Shown here in pieces: positions 1 through 9,817 of a stretch of 64,000 bases of DNA. The position numbers and the translations under genes are program-made. The stretch comes from Periplaneta americana (Eukaryota; Arthropoda; Insecta; Blattodea; Blattidae). The notes below the pieces were generated by a model. It was not told where the DNA came from. It did no database searches and saw only the letters and a list, made by a program, of their open reading frames with translations. The stretch lies in NCBI RefSeq assembly GCF_040183065.1, contig NW_027185501.1, positions 2,681,501 through 2,745,500 on the forward strand, in the 5' to 3' direction. Within the stretch, counting starts at the first letter, position 1. Each line of letters opens with the position of its first letter.

Positions 1-29
1 TTTCACATATGGTACTTATCATATTCTGT

Positions 30-906
30 TGAATAATGTAAATCTGAAAAGCTTTCTCAACATGTCTACAATCACAAACACATCATCTGACAGATCTATA
101 AGTCCACTCCTTGATAGGATACAAATTTATGAAATTGAAAAATGCAAGGCAACATGGTGTAATTGTGAAGCTTTGAAATGTTTGTTGATTAACACACATT
201 ACCTGACAGTGTTCACAGTTAATTTACTCAAGAAGTTTTTTAAGTATACTGCCAGCAATGTAACATAATATATTTTCTTGGAAGCTACTTAAAGTGTGTG
301 AATCTAAACTGTTTACAAGCTGGATAATGTCTGTATCACTGCTAAGATCACATGATGTAGAAGTTTGAGCTAAGATTCTGTTATTACTATTAAACTCCAG
401 CACTGACTCTATGTTTGAGTGCTCCATATTTAGGCAGTTACCACTAGCAGTAACAGCATTTCTGAACAATAATTTTCTCAGTGCCCACTTGAATTGGAGC
501 GTGTTAGGATTATTATTCCTCCCACCTCTTGCCCGGATGCATGAAAAAAGTAATTCAAGGTGGTCCTGGCAAAATTTATACGTTAATAAATATTTTAAAG
601 AATCATCTTGTCTTTTCAAAATACCAATGGCAATGTTTTCAATAGAAGTGATACAGACAATATATCCTAATACAAACATTTTTCTTGGATGCGGCAATAG
701 TGGAATACCATCAATCATCAATGATTTTAGATTCATGAAATAATTCTTTCCAATAGTTTTCATTATTCAATGATAGTAACTTTTTATAACAAGAAGAGAA
801 AGGGTTCCTGGAATTTAAAATGTCGAGCAATCTGTCCCTGTATCTTATAAATTCAATTGTTGCTTCAAAACCCTGAAAAGACTCATGACTAATCATCCTT
901 AAATAA
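30..906 (-). pseudogene. P transposase C-terminal part (relic)
   Basis: Minus-strand frames give YLRMISHESFQGFEATIEF, DRLLDILNSRNPF, NYFMNLKSLM, YLLTYKFCQDHLELLF followed by the RARGGRNNNP motif, LRKLLFRNAV and FQENILCYIAGSILKKLL. Past a stop near 224 the family continues with a CxxC (CEHC) and, in another frame, SGLIDLSDDVFVIVDMLRK. These are the C-terminal catalytic and zinc-knuckle parts of THAP9-like P transposases. At least three breaks are present (one shift near 750, one stop and one shift after 224). The element continues beyond the window start. Confidence 0.85.
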
Positions 907-1250
907 CACAGGCCAACAAAAAAAGAACTTTTTTCTTGGTGCCTTGGTTTTTACACCTGTTCTTAGGGTTAGTTGATGTGCTGATTCAGAAAATCACATT
1001 AGCTAGGCCATATCAGCTCTAGTTTCTTAGATATTGTTAATTAATAATTATATAGTATACCGGTACCTATATCATAATTCTGTTTTCTTACAAAATTATC
1101 TGTAAAAACATCTAAATGGTTTTCCTGGAACCAAAAAATCATTTTGATGGCTTATTTTTTATTGCTAATATCACAGAACTCAATTGAAATAATCATATCC
1201 TGATCACCTTTAGCTATGAGATCTGTGTCTTACTCGCATCTTTTACAATT

Positions 1251-2117
1251 GAGGACCGTTTTTGCGAAACTTGCTAACTGCAAAATTTTCAAAATTGAGA
1301 TTTTGATGGATTCATTAACATAAGGCAGGCCTCTACATGATGTTCAAGGCGTCTTAGTAAAATTGGGTTATTTTTCTTCATTGTAATGTGTCAAAGTGTG
1401 ATCGTTTTTTCAAAACTTGCTTTCTGCTATAAGTGAGAGATACAGCAAAACTTGCTTATATACTGGGTGTTCAGTTCAAAATGTGTCATGGCTCGCTGTA
1501 TGCCGTCATGTGGCTAGCCGATGAGCCTAGAGAATTCAATCTTCCTACATTTCCGCAGAGGTGTATAACCTAAGAGGCAGAGAAGTTGCCTAGCAAGTAC
1601 GGCGTTCATTCTGAAGAGTACGTACCGATACGTACGGTAACGCCAGTAGTGGCAGGAATGTGAACTGTTTGGAAATACGTACTGTCGGGATATGGGGAGA
1701 GGGTTAAGACGATTACTTACGTATTTGTTGACATTAACTTCGACGGTCAACATGAACACGGAGCATTTGATTTGTGTTGTGGAATGTTACCGTATGCAAC
1801 CAATGATAACAAATACCCTGCATACGACTTGCCGGCGAAAAACACAGTTCGAAAGAGGTTATGGTAGCACACAGACTGTACAGACCGCCATCTGTTGCTA
1901 CGACGTTCAAGTTATACCGTACACGTTCTCAAGTTCAGATTGAAGAACGCCTTAAATAATAGGCAACTTCTCTAACATATAAGCTGAAACTCGCTTCAAA
2001 TTGGTGACCCAACAACAGTGACGTCATGACACACTTTGAAATGAACACCCAGTAGTGTTTTGTCTCTCCTATAAAATTTAGTTTTTTCACTTAGCAAGTT
2101 TTGCAAAAATGGTCCTC
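1251..2117. mobile_element. Small TIR element (outer) inside X
   Basis: Inverted ends GAGGACCGTTTTTGCGAAAC (from 1251) and its counterpart ending at 2117 (reverse complement GAGGACCATTTTTGCAAAAC), about 30 bp with few mismatches. Both are flanked by AATT (1247-1250, 2118-2121), which may be target duplication or part of the repeat. No coding capacity is seen. A second element is nested in it at 1463-2052, so its own length is about 275 bp. The repeat word AAACTTGC recurs internally. Confidence 0.7.
1463..2052. mobile_element. 590-bp MITE with TA duplication, nested in the outer TIR element
   Basis: Ends CTGGGTGTTCAGTTCAAAAT (1463) and, inverted, CTGGGTGTTCATTTCAAAGT (to 2052). TA flanks both sides (1461-1462, 2053-2054). 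Further inward the two halves share AGAGAAGTTGCC and GGCGTTC in inverted orientation, so the terminal repeats extend well over 100 bp. TA duplication suggests a Tc1/mariner-type non-autonomous element. The short open frames across it on both strands are by-products of the inverted repeats, not genes. Confidence 0.75.
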
Positions 2118-2935
2118 AATTCCACCCTGCCATGAGTTACCACGGTTCTCAGAGTATGGATCTTATATATCTGATATAGCACAAGGTAAAGAAAGTGGCG
2201 CAGCTACAGTGATTTTTAAACAGCTTCACATATGAACGCTTTGACCAGAAAGAGTTGAGTGACCTGATTAGGGACTAAATCTTTCTAAGGAGTCTTCTGA
2301 ATTGCTGGCCTCCAGACTAAAGAAAAAGAATGTACTTTAGCCTGGAATGAAAATCATATTTTACCAAAGGAGAGAAAGAGATTTGCCGCTTTCTTTCTTT
2401 TTTACTGAAGACAAAAACATAGTATTCTATAGCAACTTCAGAGGCCTTCTGAAGAAAATGGGTGTATCAGAATATACCCCTAGTGAATGACTTCTTTTAA
2501 TTGACAGTTCAAAACGTAGTTTGAAATGTGTTCTTTTAAACAATGGCAACAAATATACCTCCATTGCAATCGGTCACTACAGTATGATGAAAGAAGAGTA
2601 CAACGTCTTCTCTTTAGTGTTGGAAAAGATAAATTACCAAATATTTTAAATTACTAAATATTTTATTGACATCTGGTCATTTTATTCATTCGTGTGTGTT
2701 TAATTATTTTCGTTAGCAACGCTTTTCCTATCTTCCTACGTTGAATAGGAAGTTAATCTCTTGAATTTATATGGCATAATTAATTGTGAACTGTAATTGT
2801 GGATGTGTTCGTGAATTGAACTATTAAGTAGGTTAATGAAATATTGACATTTTCATTCTACAAGAGTTTATTGATATTCGTTAGCAACACATTGCTGTAT
2901 GTTTGTTTTATTTAACCTGATTCATATCTTCATTC

Positions 2936-5900
2936 ATGAATGCCAGTGAATCCATTAAATGCCTACTCTGCGATAATCGTAGAACTTGTGAAGAATATAA
3001 TTTAATTTTATGTGTAGAGTGTAAGTGCTGGTTCCATGGTAGCTGTGTCTATTTATGCAGTGATGAAGTAAAAGTCCTTGGTGAGTCTAACTCCCCCTGG
3101 CTCTGTCCATCTTGTTCATCAAAAGGTGGGACCCATAATATCTCAGCCCCTAATTATGTCGAATTAGTCTCATGCCCAATTTGCACTGGCAGTGATGCTA
3201 AATCTTACAAAGGCTTGAAAGGACTGTGAATACACTGGGCTAAGGCTCATCCCAATGAACCTCCTGACGACCTTCTGTTAAATTCAGAAAATACTTCTTT
3301 TGAGTTTTTCCATCAAAAGATTGCTAATTGTAAACTCAATACAAGAGTTTTAAGAAGAATTCCTAAAGGAGCTAGAAGCTTTGCGGCAGAAAAATTGACT
3401 CAACTTATTGATAAATGTATTTCCGAAAATAGTGAAGAATGTTGGCAAGAGCTTCTGCTTTTTGCATATATCGCCCTTCGGATACATGTTCGATCAAAGA
3501 AGAACTCTGACAAATCTTTAGTGTCTAAAATCAAAGAGAACATTAATGATTTTACACTGGAAGTTCCTCCCCGTAAGAATAAGTCTACACTTTCTAGGTC
3601 ACGCATTGTTGAAGCTAAAGTGGCAGACAGTGATATAAAGGGAGCTGTTCGAATTCTATCTTCTGATTCAGGAGTAGCTCGTGCTTCACGAGTTACACAA
3701 GAGGCTTTAGTACAAAAACACCCTCCACCATCACGGCCCGTGGCATTTCCAGATCCTCCTACCACCGATGAAGTGTGTTTGTCTGTATCTCAAGATATGG
3801 TTTTGCAAGGAATAAAAACCTTTCCTAATGGCTCTGCATCTGGTATTGATGGGATTCGTCCCCAACATTTAAAAGATCTCACATCCAAATCTGCTGGAGA
3901 TTTTGGTAGGAGACTCCTAAATGCTATTACTAGATTATGTAATCTAATGTTGGCTGGTAAAGTTAATCCTGAAATCTGTCCTCTTTTATATGGAGCATCT
4001 TTAATTGCCATCAAAAAGAAAAATGGCGGGATATGTCCAATCACAGTTGGAATACCTTTCGCAGATTATCGGCTAAGTTAGCTTGCACTTCTGTTAAGGA
4101 GAAAGTTAGTAAACATTTGCGCCCTCAGCAGCTTGGTTTTGGCACCAGTGAAGGATGTGAAGCCATCATTCACTCGGTACGTTCATTTCTAAATCAGAAC
4201 GAAGGCAGTCAAAATGTTCTTCTTAAGATCGATTTTAGAAATGCATTTAATTGCCTTGAAAGAGATACAATGCTTGAACTTGTTAAGAGCAAGATCCCTC
4301 AACTCTATGCATTCTTGTGGCAAGCGTATAGAAACCCATCTAACCTGTATTACAATTCTGACATCATTTCATTGCAGGCTGGAGTCCAACAAGGTGATCC
4401 GATAGGTCCACTGCTATTTAGTCTAACCCTGAATTCTGTCATTACCCATTTGAATAGTACCTTGAACCTCTTTTACCTGGATGACGGTTCTTTGGGAGGG
4501 GATCCAGATATGGTCCTTTCCGATCTTGAAAAACTTATAGATTCCTGTAGATCCATTGGGTTGGAGATTAATCCTGAAAAATGCGAATTATACTTATGCT
4601 CTACACAAGACGATACTGTAGTGTCCGCATTCAATAATATAGCTCCAGGGATTAAGGTAGTATCTCGATCTAATTTGACTCTCCTTGGATCTCCCATTTT
4701 TCTTCCCACTGTAGAGTCAAGTATGCGTGAAAAGCTTGAAATTATGAAGCAACTGTTTGATGGTCTGCAATCTCTTTCCACACATACAGCGTACTTTCTC
4801 TTAAAGAACTGTTATTTAATTCCTAAATTAACATATTTTCTTCGCACCACCCCATTATGGCTTTTTCCATCCCTACTTCAAGAGACTGATGATCTACTGA
4901 GAAACTGTCTGGAATCGATTCTCAGTATACGTCTTGAAGATAACAATTGGATTTTAGCCACTCTGCCTATTGCCTTTGGAGGTATTGGAATCCGGAATGT
5001 GAGTGATGTTTGTCTCATGCTTTCTTGGCTTCTGCATATGGAGTCCTTGATTTCGTCAAGTCCATTCTCTCAATTAAGGTGATGAAATCAGGATCTGTTA
5101 TGTGAATGAGGCTTTGGAGAAATGGTTCAGCATTACAGGAAACAACAACCTCCCAGCTTCTCGTGATATTCAGAAACAATGGGACCACATCCATGCCTCT
5201 GATATCTACCAGACTCTACTAGCGTCGTCATCGTCTGAGGTCGATCAAGCTAGATACCATGCAATACGACAGAAGGAATCAGGGTCTTGGCTTCAGACAA
5301 TACCATCTTCCAATATAGGCACATTAATGGACAATATGTCCTTTAAAATTGCTGTCGCCTTAAGACTCGGGTCCAAGATTTGTTTCCCACATAAATGTCT
5401 TTGTGGAGCCACTGTTGACCCCTATGGTCACCATGGCTTAAGTTGCCCCAAAAATACCGGGAGATTTTCCAGGCACTTTCAATTAAATGACATCATTAAA
5501 AGGGCACTTGTCTCTGCTGATTTTCCATCAATCCTGGAACCTATTGGAATCTGCCTATCTGATGGAAAAAGACCAGATGGATTGACCTTGATACCCTGGT
5601 CTCATGGAAAATCTCTGCTACAGGATGCCGCTTGTGTTGACACTTTAGCACCATCCCATTTGCCTGCCACCTCCAAAGTTGCTGGTTCTGCTGCAACATC
5701 CGCAGTGACCATCAAAAGGAATAAGTATCGGGATCTCCAGGACAGATACTTGTTCTGTTTTTGTTGTTGAGACGTTGGGACCTTGGTGCTCAGAGGCTAA
5801 AATGCTGGTTTCAGACATCGGGAAAAAGTTGCAAGCGTTCAATGGAGATTCCAGGTCGACTGATTTCTTGAGACAAAGAATCGCTATTGCTATCCAGCGT

Positions 5901-5969
5901 GGGAATGCTGCCAGTGTTATGGGGACATTCCCTCAAACACTGGCTTTGGAGGAAATATTTTATTTTTAA
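2936..5969 (+). pseudogene. LINE polyprotein with PHD finger, reverse transcriptase and C-terminal restriction-like endonuclease (decayed)
   Basis: The N terminus carries a Cys4-His-Cys3 PHD-type finger (CLLC...CVEC..WFHGSC...LCPSC) and then a C2H2 unit (CPIC...H..AHP). The reverse transcriptase shows GSASGIDGIRPQHL, LGFGTSEGCE, LLKIDFRNAFN, GVQQGDPIGPLLFSL and FYLDDGS. The C-terminal part has a CCHC (CLCGATVDPYGHHGLSC), GRFSRH and KRPDG..LLQD, the signature of R2/CRE-type restriction-like endonucleases that nick the target for reverse transcription. Breaks: TGA at 3227-3229 (arginine in the sister copy), a frameshift near 4055, stop plus shift near 5082-5100, and a shift near 5762. The sister copy at 20499-23525 is one frame except for a single stop, giving about 1,009 residues. 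Confidence 0.85.
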
Positions 5970-6338
5970 AATTCAAAATATTGGCCTACTACCGGAATCA
6001 ACTGCGTTTGTTGACGCAACAAGACTTGAAGAGTCTTGAAGGAATTCTGTTGGAAGACGTTCAGGAATCTTTGCCACATTGTAATAAAACCCTCAAGGCT
6101 CTGCAGAATGAGATCATTATACATCTCGCGACCGATTGACAAGAAGAAGATTGTGTTCTTCACAAACAAGACAGCAGCTCTGCCTGTGGACGATGAGTTC
6201 CAGAAACTCTGGTATTCTGTGGTAGTTGAGAGCACGGATAACCTGAAGATAGAGGAATATCTGGAGAAACAGGGAATCTGCTCCATGGAAGATCATAGAT
6301 CCACGAAGGCGACACTCCACAAGCGTAAGAAATTGTAA
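5970..6338 (+). pseudogene. TfIIEbeta: TFIIE beta subunit fragment (intronless) joined to LINE unit 1
   Basis: Reading begins right at the LINE stop codon with KFK...LRLLTQQDLKSLEGILL, EDVQESLPHCNKTLKAL, then after one frame slip near 6115 SRPIDKKKIVFF, NKTAALPVDDEFQKLW, KIEEYLEKQGICSMEDH and KRKK. I recognise this as the C-terminal third of the general transcription factor IIE beta subunit (compare fly EDVQESLPHCEK, DDEFQKLWRS and EYLEKQGIRSMQDHG). The N-terminal half is absent, no introns interrupt about 120 codons, and similarity stops at KRKK before the basic tail. It is a reverse-transcribed mRNA piece, not the working gene. Confidence 0.88.
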
Positions 6339-6759
6339 TATGACATTTCCCACAGTATACGAAAAATGTTTTGTACAATAGCGACGTATTCAGTACGAAA
6401 AATTCATTAGCTTCACTGTTTACTGATAATGTCTGAGCAGTGAATGTAATAACTCTGACTTTTGAATGCAGAAGCATGTAGAGTAATGTAATAAATATTA
6501 CAAATATATTGGAAATGAAAGAGAAAGTCTCAGCAGCAAGCTTCTACCAACACTGAAACACAAAAAGCCACTAATTTTCGGTATCACCCCGTTTGACGGT
6601 GCTATAAAATCACAAATACATCTTACAATGTGTTAGGAAAATCTCGAAATTAAGAACAAAAATTAATTGATACAATTTGTATTATGCTTGACTTTGTTAT
6701 AACTGTATTAAATGTGAAAAGTTTTGTATTCACTAGCTAATTAAGAATAAATAAATAAG
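6339..6759 (+). other. Unassigned 3' tail of LINE unit 1
   Basis: 421 bp between the end of recognisable TFIIE-beta coding sequence and the right target duplication. AT-rich, no convincing reading frame, AATAAA words at the extreme end. It could be an alternative TFIIE-beta 3' UTR or a piece of another host mRNA. It shows no similarity by eye to the 3' end of the second unit. Confidence 0.5.
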
Positions 6760-7800
6760 TAAATTACCACAAGCATCTATGCAGACTTGAAGATGGTTCA
6801 TTTTCTTCTTAGTCAATGAAGTGGCTAGTCAGAATATCCTTACTTTCTATGCCTTTGGGACAGTAGGGCCAAACATATTCATTGGATAAAAAAGGATTGG
6901 CCTCCAAGGAAAGATATTGTGGTTAGAGAGTACATTGTTATAAATGCACCTTTGATAGCGCGAGACAGAATCATTCTGTCACCATTACACATAAAATATA
7001 AATTAAAGGCTGTGAATAAAAATGTTTCGTGTTTTGAATACATAAAGCATAAAATGCCTGGACTTACGACGGAAAAATTGAAGAATAAATTTTCGATGGT
7101 CAACGATCAGATAGCTCATAAATGACCACATTTCATAGAATCAATTAATGAAATCTAATCTTGTGCCTGATCTTTATTTGTTCTTGTGAAAACTTACTTG
7201 GCAACAAGCAGGCAACTATACTAAATTAGAAGAGATGTTCTTTCATTTCAACAGACTTGAATGTAAAATGAGCATTAAAGTTCATATTCTGCACATTCAC
7301 TTAGATCATTTTCCAAGGAATCTTGGTGACTTAAGCGAAGAACCGGGTGAAAGATTTCACTAATAAATAAAAACAATAGGAGACAGATACCAAGGAAGAC
7401 GGGATGCACACATGATGACAGATTACTGTTGGAACATTATGCATGATTGTCCTGGCAGATCCCACACTTGGAAGTCCTACTACAAAAGGAGCCACTTCTG
7501 TATTGAATGATTGGAATATTTGTATCTGAAACTCGTGCTTTTCGTTTCAAATGATTAAATTTTGTGTATTTCAAGTTTATTATAATTTTTAATCTGTTTC
7601 TGTTATGCTACAAAGAGATTAATTAAAACAATACCACAAAATATATTGAATTTTGACGACCGACTAGAGTGAATAGAGGTACATCTCAAGAACTAGAGCT
7701 GATAGGGAAAAACTGGTGCCATTTTTGGAATCAGCGAGTTGAATATACTTAGGAACAGGTCGGACATTGGAGGCACCAAAATGTGTGTTGGCCAGTGTAA

Positions 7801-7955
7801 TCAATAGCATCAGCGACGGTAGGACTTAAAAGTTTGCACAGCTAATCTAACATTCTGATTTCTCCAGTTTACATGGGCGCCTGAGAGTTTATTAGCAAAT
7901 TTTAACCCTTTCTACTCTTGTATCTCATGTAAATTCATAATGATCCCACACAACA
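7801..7955 (-). pseudogene. P transposase fragment between Penelope-like element and element X
   Basis: Reading on the minus strand: VWDH, IMNLHEIQE, stop, KGLKFANKLSGAHVNW, RNQNVRLAVQTF, then after a one-base slip SPTVADAIDY. This is the conserved P-transposase block that precedes the ILNSRNPF motif. It stops at the TTA/TAA duplication of element X (7798-7800). The next residues of the family (LRM...) resume at 906-897 on the far side of X, so the two fragments were one exon. Confidence 0.8.
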
Positions 7956-7957
7956 CA

Positions 7958-8765
7958 AACATTCTGCATTCAGGACAAAGGTACACAGATTACTCAACAT
8001 ACCCATGAGCCAACAACACTACAATGAAGAAGTGAACACAATCAAATACATAGCACAAGAAAATAGTTACAACCCAAACCTAATAAACATTATAAGGAAG
8101 ACAAAATAAAAACTCAACAAACACAAAACACAACACAAACACAAGAATACAAGAAATACATCACACTAACATACGAAAACAAAAACACACACAAGATCGC
8201 ATCCTCATTCAGAAAACAAAAATACAACATAGCATACAGAAAAGAAAACACACTAAAAAGACATCTCAACACACAAACAACACAAACAAATAAATACAAC
8301 CACACAGGCGTATACAAACTCACATGCAATAGTTGCGACAGTTTCTACATTGGACACACAGGCAGATCATTCCAAACTCGACACAAAGAACACATTAAAG
8401 CAATAACCAGAGGACACAATACATCTACATATGCCGAACACATAACTAATGCTAACCACACATACAATAACATAAATACAGACATGGAAATCCTATACAT
8501 ACAACCCAAAAACCAAAAACTCAACACACTAGAACAATATGAAATATACAGACACACTAAAACACACCCTAATCAAATTCTCAACACACAAATCAATTTC
8601 AGAACACACACACTATTTGACACAACTCTTCATCACACGAACGCACCCACACAACAGGCAGCGAAGTTGAGGTAGCACCGAGATCTAGTAGGCTCTGAGG
8701 ATGGTGTCAAGTAACACCGAAGCAGCTGTAAGCCACACATGCTTACATAATTAACACGAGTAAGA
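7958..8765 (+). mobile_element. Penelope-like element, 3' portion with GIY-YIG endonuclease
   Basis: The A- and C-rich stretch encodes FRTKVHRLLNIPMSQQHYNE, AQENSYNPNLINII and, after frame changes, KIASSFRKQKYNIAY, NHTGVYKLTCNSCDSFYIG, HTGRSFQTRHKEHIKAI, LNTLEQYEIYRHTKTHPNQI and FRTHTLFDT. GVYKL...FYIG with the following R..EH is the GIY-YIG endonuclease that ends Penelope-like retroelements. The stop is at 8673-8675, followed by a hammerhead-like motif (8691-8734). Only the 3' part is present (5'-truncated). At least two breaks occur upstream of the endonuclease. It interrupts the P transposon, possibly within an intron; exact borders are uncertain by about 20 bp. Confidence 0.8.
8691..8734 (+). 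ncRNA. Hammerhead ribozyme candidate in the Penelope-like 3' region
   Basis: The core reads CTGAGGA (8695-8701), a 5-bp stem GGTGT/ACACC with six-base loop (8703-8718), GAA (8719-8721), a self-complementary stem III GCAGCTGT (8722-8729), A as the cleavage-site base (8730) and AGCC (8731-8734) pairing with GGCT (8691-8694) as stem I. This is the order of a type I hammerhead with the tiny stem III typical of Penelope-like elements, which are known to carry such ribozymes. One deviation: G instead of A after GAA, giving a G-U pair. Activity is unknown. Confidence 0.55.
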
Positions 8766-8869
8766 TCGCCTTTTAATCAATTATTTATATTGAACCTTTC
8801 TCTCACGTCAAAGAGGACTTCTCTGCTAAACAACCCTTACCTAATTTTGCTATATGACAAGAGTCAAAC

Positions 8870-9440
8870 CTTACCCATGTTTGGATGTACAAAGTAACAT
8901 TTCAAGTCATGGGCAGAAAAATTGCATCCTAAAGCAGTGAGGGTGGTGATATTGGCATATAAACCATCACAAGTAATTGATCATATTTTAATATCTATTA
9001 CATGCAATTTAGTTAAGCATATATTCAAAATCTGTGCCTGGACATTAGAATTTACTTTGTCAGTAAAAAAAATATGCAACAGGACATTTAAAATTATGTT
9101 TAATCGAAATTGTCATAAACACCAATGCTTCTGTAGCTAATACATCTTTCTCGTCTACAAGTCCAGCTAATTCAACATAACCAGAGTACCGCGAATGTGT
9201 AGTGTCCCAATGAATTTGTTTTCTCAGTGACATAGAATCAATAATCAATTATAAGTGTGCAGTCTTTAAGCCATGGTTTTTCTGAAATATTAGCTTTCAT
9301 ATATTCACACACCTCATTTATGAAACCTGGCTCACATTTAAATTTAGATAAGTAACTATTCAGTCTATTTGGGTGAGGCAATTTAAACATAGTTCTAACA
9401 TAACTTATCTACAAGCTTTAGGTGAATAAAAATAAAGAGT
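8870..9440 (-). pseudogene. P transposase, central catalytic region (relic)
   Basis: Minus-strand reading gives SPKAC (equivalent of the family motif YSPKAY), FKLPHPNRLNSYLSKF, CEPGFINEVCEYMKANI, then TLIIDSMSLRKQIHWD (first catalytic-type aspartate region), GYVELAG, ATEALVFMTISI, PVAYFFY, ICLTKLH and SITCDG. This order is that of THAP9/P-element RNase H-like transposases. One frameshift near 9400 and one stop before SITCDG are visible. The coding stretch ends near HPNMG at a GTAAGG that could be a donor, so the Penelope-like insertion downstream may lie in an intron. Confidence 0.8.
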
Positions 9441-9534
9441 AAAAGAGTAAGAGAAATTGCTTGATAGCTTCGGTGTACCTGACACCATTCTTTTTTACAT
9501 CTTTATTATGACTTCATTTTGTAATAGTTTTAAT

Positions 9535-9817
9535 GGAAATTCACTAAAATAATTATGTAACAATATTTACTTCAGGTGCAGTGTTAGTCTTACTCTTTAG
9601 TTCTTTAAGTAGTTCCTTCATTGTTGTAATCCTAACATTCTTGCATTGCAATTTTTGCTGCTGTGTCTTCACTTTTCTTTTCAATCTGTTTCTTGGGGCT
9701 TTCTGGTGCAGCTGTAGGTGGTCTGTCACTTGACATTGTTAGTGTGTCTGATGAACTGGCATCATTTTCATGATTTGAGTTAGAATGTACTGAGTCCTGG
9801 ATAGTTCTTAATTTCTG
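9535..9817 (-). pseudogene. P transposase linker exon (relic)
   Basis: The stretch follows a strong splice acceptor (poly-T then acag at about 9818-9833 on the minus strand). It reads LRTIQDSVHSNSNHEND, a serine/proline-rich linker, then IEKKSEDTAAKI. After one frame slip it continues as RITTMKELLKELKSK. Position and composition fit the low-complexity/coiled-coil linker between the THAP domain and the catalytic part. It sits between the THAP exon and the piece at 9440-8870 on the same strand, which is the main reason for the assignment; the sequence alone is not diagnostic. Confidence 0.5.

Larger units (their letters stand above)
2640..6759 (+). mobile_element. LINE unit 1: restriction-endonuclease-type LINE fused to host TFIIE-beta sequence, 10-bp target duplication
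   Basis: The unit lies between TAAATTACCA at 2630-2639 and at 6760-6769. It contains about 300 bp of 5' UTR (with repeated CGTTAGCAAC words), the LINE coding region (2936-5969), a TFIIE-beta piece (5970-6338) and a 421-bp unassigned tail ending AAGAATAAATAAATAAG, without poly(A). Host gene X resumes in frame across the duplication, so everything between went in together. The LINE has no 3' UTR of its own: its stop codon abuts TFIIE-beta coding sequence. A related unit with a different host tail lies at 19583-23935. Confidence 0.85.
2225..7515 (+). pseudogene. Putative protein gene of element X (uncharacterised multi-copy insect family), split by the LINE unit
   Basis: Two co-linear pieces. 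2225-2639 reads DLI.D.NLSKESSELLASRL, FFTEDKNIVFY, LLKKMGVSEYTP, LLLIDSSKRSLKCVLLNNGN, IGHYSMMKEEY and VLEKINY. 6770-7515 continues HKHLC, DLKMVHFLLSQ, EYPYFLCLWDSRAKHIHW, DWPPRKDIVV, LSPLHIK, FEYIKHKMPGLTTEKLKN, then decayed HFLHSHLDHFP-like, GERFH and RYQG-like words. I recall this architecture from many multi-copy 'uncharacterized protein' entries in arthropods; no function is established. Joining the pieces over one copy of TAAATTACCA gives VLEKINYHKH in frame, so the LINE unit is a clean insertion. A one-base deletion (GGAC-TAAAT) and several stops show it is dead. Its place between the ends of X suggests it is the transposase, but no catalytic triad is proven. Confidence 0.65.
907..7797 (+). 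mobile_element. Element X: TIR DNA transposon with CACTG/CACAG ends and TTA target duplication
   Basis: The ends are inverted: CACAGGCCAACA at 907-918 and TGTTGGCCAGTG at 7786-7797 (reverse complement CACTGGCCAACA). Weaker inverted similarity continues for about 120 bp, with shared TTGGTGCC, ACCTGTTC and TATCAGCTCTAG. TAA flanks both ends (904-906 and 7798-7800). On the minus strand, removing X and one TTA gives GCTATTGATTATTTAAGGATG-type coding (AIDYLRM), exactly the P frame expected, so the ends and the 3-bp duplication are well supported. X contains a decayed gene (2225-2639 and 6770-7515), a nested pair of small TIR elements and a LINE unit. Without them X is about 1.9 kb. CACTR termini with 3-bp duplications are known from EnSpm/CACTA (CMC) transposons; assignment to that superfamily is inference. 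Confidence 0.8.

Noticed and set aside
8114-8557. Valine/cysteine/leucine-rich membrane-like frames on the minus strand
   Set aside because: Reverse complement of the A/C-rich Penelope-like coding region; the plus strand carries the GIY-YIG motif.
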